Source: Cellvibrionales bacterium UBA3090
GTDB taxonomy: Bacteria; Pseudomonadota; Gammaproteobacteria; Pseudomonadales; Porticoccaceae
NCBI GenBank assembly: GCA_002367235.1
Contig: DFBC01000111.1
Span: 10,996 to 18,033, forward strand
Direction of reading: 5' to 3'
Length of the DNA: 7,038 nt
This document shows positions 5,783 to 7,038 of this stretch, in pieces. Both the position numbers and the translations under genes were made by a program. Positions within the stretch are counted from its first letter, which is position 1; each line of letters starts with the position of its first letter. Below the pieces are notes generated by a model. It did not search any database and was not told where the DNA came from. It saw only the letters and a list, made by a program, of their open reading frames with translations.

Positions 5783-6979
5783 ATGTCAAAAGTACTGATT
5801 ATTGGTGCCGGCGGTGTCGGCGGCGTGGTAACCCACAAATGTGCCCAGCTGGCAGAGGTTTTTGAAGACATCGTGCTGGCCAGCCGCAATGAAGAAAAGT
5901 GCAAAAAAATAGCGTCGCAGCTCAATCGACCCATCGAAACCGCCCAGGTGGATGCCGACAACGTTCCCGAACTGGTTGAGCTAATCAACCGGATTAAGCC
6001 GGACATGGTGATCAATGTGGCGTTGCCCTATCAGGATCTCACCATCATGGATGCCTGCCTGGAAACCGGTGTGCACTATCTGGATACCGCCAACTACGAG
6101 CCACTGGATACCGCCAAATTCGAATACAGCTGGCAGTGGGCTTATCAGGAAAAGTTCGAACAAGCGGGGCTAATGGCCCTGCTCGGTTCCGGTTTTGATC
6201 CCGGGGCCACCAACATGTTCACCGCCTATATTGCCAAACATTACTTTGATGAAATCCATACTCTGGACATTATCGACGTCAACGGCGGCGACCATGGCTA
6301 CCCCTTTGCCACCAACTTCAATCCGGAAATCAATATCCGCGAAGTGACAGCAGAATGTCGCCACTGGGAAAATGGCCAGTTTGTGGAAACCCCGGCCATG
6401 TCTACCCAGCAGTCTTTCGCCTGCCCGGAAGGCGTGGGCACCTACAATATTTACCGCATGTACCACGAAGAGCTGGAAAGCCTCACCAAGCACTTTCCCA
6501 CCCTGAAAAAAGCGCAATTCTGGATGAGCTTTGGCGACGCCTACCTCAAACATCTGGAAGTGCTGGGCAACGTGGGTATGACCGGCATTGAACCGGTAGA
6601 ATTCAATGGTCAGCAAATTGTACCCATCCAGTTTCTAAAGGCTCTGCTACCGGATCCCGCCAGTCTCGGCCCACGCACTAAAGGCAAAACCTGTATCGGT
6701 TGTGTGGTAACGGGCATCAAAGATGGTAAGCAGAAAACGGTCTACCTCTACAACATCTGCGACCACCAACAGTGCTATGCCGAGGTTCAGTCCCAAGCCA
6801 TCTCCTATACCACGGGCGTGCCAGCCATGATCGGTGCCAAAATGATGCTCGAAGGCAAATGGATGAAGCCCGGTGTGTGGAATATGGAACAATTGGACCC
6901 GGATCCTTTTATGGACGATATGAATAAATACGGGTTGCCCTGGAAGGTGATTGAAGCACCCGACTTTGACTTGGTGTAG
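5783..6979 (+). CDS. Carboxynorspermidine/carboxyspermidine dehydrogenase (saccharopine dehydrogenase family)
   Basis: This enzyme is expected to join aspartate beta-semialdehyde to putrescine or 1,3-diaminopropane by NADPH-dependent reductive condensation, giving carboxyspermidine or carboxynorspermidine, which NspC then decarboxylates. The 398-residue protein starts with the Rossmann motif IIGAGGVGG (6-14) and has SRNEEKC (34-40) after strand 2. The family segments NVALPYQD (78-85), LDTANYE (100-106), GSGFDPGATNMF (135-146) and VNGGDHGYPFATNFNP (166-181) follow. Length and landmarks match the carboxynorspermidine dehydrogenase branch, not lysine-pathway saccharopine dehydrogenase. The ATG follows AGAGAA (5771-5776), 18 bp after the speA stop, so it is in the speA operon. 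It uses C-ending codons (AAC, TTC, GCC, ACC) more heavily than fabY or speA, perhaps because of high expression. Whether spermidine or norspermidine is the end product cannot be told from sequence. Confidence 0.9.
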   Translation: MSKVLIIGAGGVGGVVTHKCAQLAEVFEDIVLASRNEEKCKKIASQLNRPIETAQVDADNVPELVELINRIKPDMVINVALPYQDLTIMDACLETGVHYLDTANYEPLDTAKFEYSWQWAYQEKFEQAGLMALLGSGFDPGATNMFTAYIAKHYFDEIHTLDIIDVNGGDHGYPFATNFNPEINIREVTAECRHWENGQFVETPAMSTQQSFACPEGVGTYNIYRMYHEELESLTKHFPTLKKAQFWMSFGDAYLKHLEVLGNVGMTGIEPVEFNGQQIVPIQFLKALLPDPASLGPRTKGKTCIGCVVTGIKDGKQKTVYLYNICDHQQCYAEVQSQAISYTTGVPAMIGAKMMLEGKWMKPGVWNMEQLDPDPFMDDMNKYGLPWKVIEAPDFDLV

Positions 6980-7015
6980 TGCGGCTCTCTGTGATGCTAA
7001 ATATGAGATATTCCC

Positions 7016-7038
7016 TTGGCTGAAAATCCTTTTCTGCA
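7016..7038 (+). CDS. Possible start of the next operon gene (partial; nspC expected)
   Basis: A TTG at 7016 opens a frame that runs off the window, reading MAENPFL and then a partial codon. It follows the dehydrogenase stop by 36 bp, with no terminator between and only a weak GAG ribosome-binding site (7005-7007). The ATGs at 6994 and 7003 run into the same TGA (7021-7023) within ten codons or fewer. Carboxynorspermidine decarboxylase (nspC) commonly lies next to the dehydrogenase, so it is the expected gene here, but seven codons cannot identify it. Confidence 0.25.

Noticed and set aside
6170..6616. A 148-codon open frame on the minus strand inside the dehydrogenase gene
   Set aside because: It lies wholly antisense to a strongly recognised enzyme gene. 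Its product shows no recognisable domain and looks like the complement of the sense codons.

Overview
The window is a dense stretch of gammaproteobacterial chromosome carrying two unrelated metabolic themes: fatty-acid (acyl thioester) chemistry on the left and polyamine synthesis on the right. The FabY-type initiating ketoacyl synthase, otherwise known from Pseudomonas and relatives, together with a long-form arginine decarboxylase coupled to a carboxynorspermidine dehydrogenase-type enzyme, suggests a marine or environmental gammaproteobacterium (Cellvibrionales- or Pseudomonadales-like). That placement is inferred from gene content recalled from memory, not from a search. No mobile element, tRNA, rRNA or CRISPR array was seen.

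Left part (1-3511). A single-domain MaoC/HtdZ-type hot-dog hydratase (30-446, +) runs convergently towards an AraC-family regulator with a DJ-1/PfpI-like sensing domain (498-1517, -). The regulator is divergent from fabY (1607-3511, +). The 89-bp gap between their starts (1518-1606) holds a direct repeat TGACAAAA with a 22-bp period, the layout expected of an AraC-family operator. It also holds a plausible, nearly leaderless promoter for the regulator. The simplest reading is that the regulator controls fabY and itself, tying an initiating step of fatty-acid synthesis to an unknown ligand.

Middle (3512-3844). About 330 bp separate fabY from speA. In order it holds a likely weak intrinsic terminator, a possible -10 element, a GC-rich hairpin, a second hairpin, and a 25-codon upstream ORF (3771-3848) with a good Shine-Dalgarno sequence. 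The stop codon of this small ORF overlaps the most likely TTG start of speA (TTGA), and the speA ribosome-binding site lies inside its last codons. This is the architecture of a leader peptide or of translational coupling, and it is the most interesting unexplained element in the window.

Right part (3845-7038). speA (biosynthetic arginine decarboxylase) is followed after 18 bp by a carboxynorspermidine/carboxyspermidine dehydrogenase gene. Together they make agmatine from arginine and, once putrescine or diaminopropane is available, the carboxylated triamine precursor of spermidine or norspermidine. The partner decarboxylase (nspC) would be expected next, and an open frame starting at 7016 and leaving the window could be its beginning, although only seven codons are visible.
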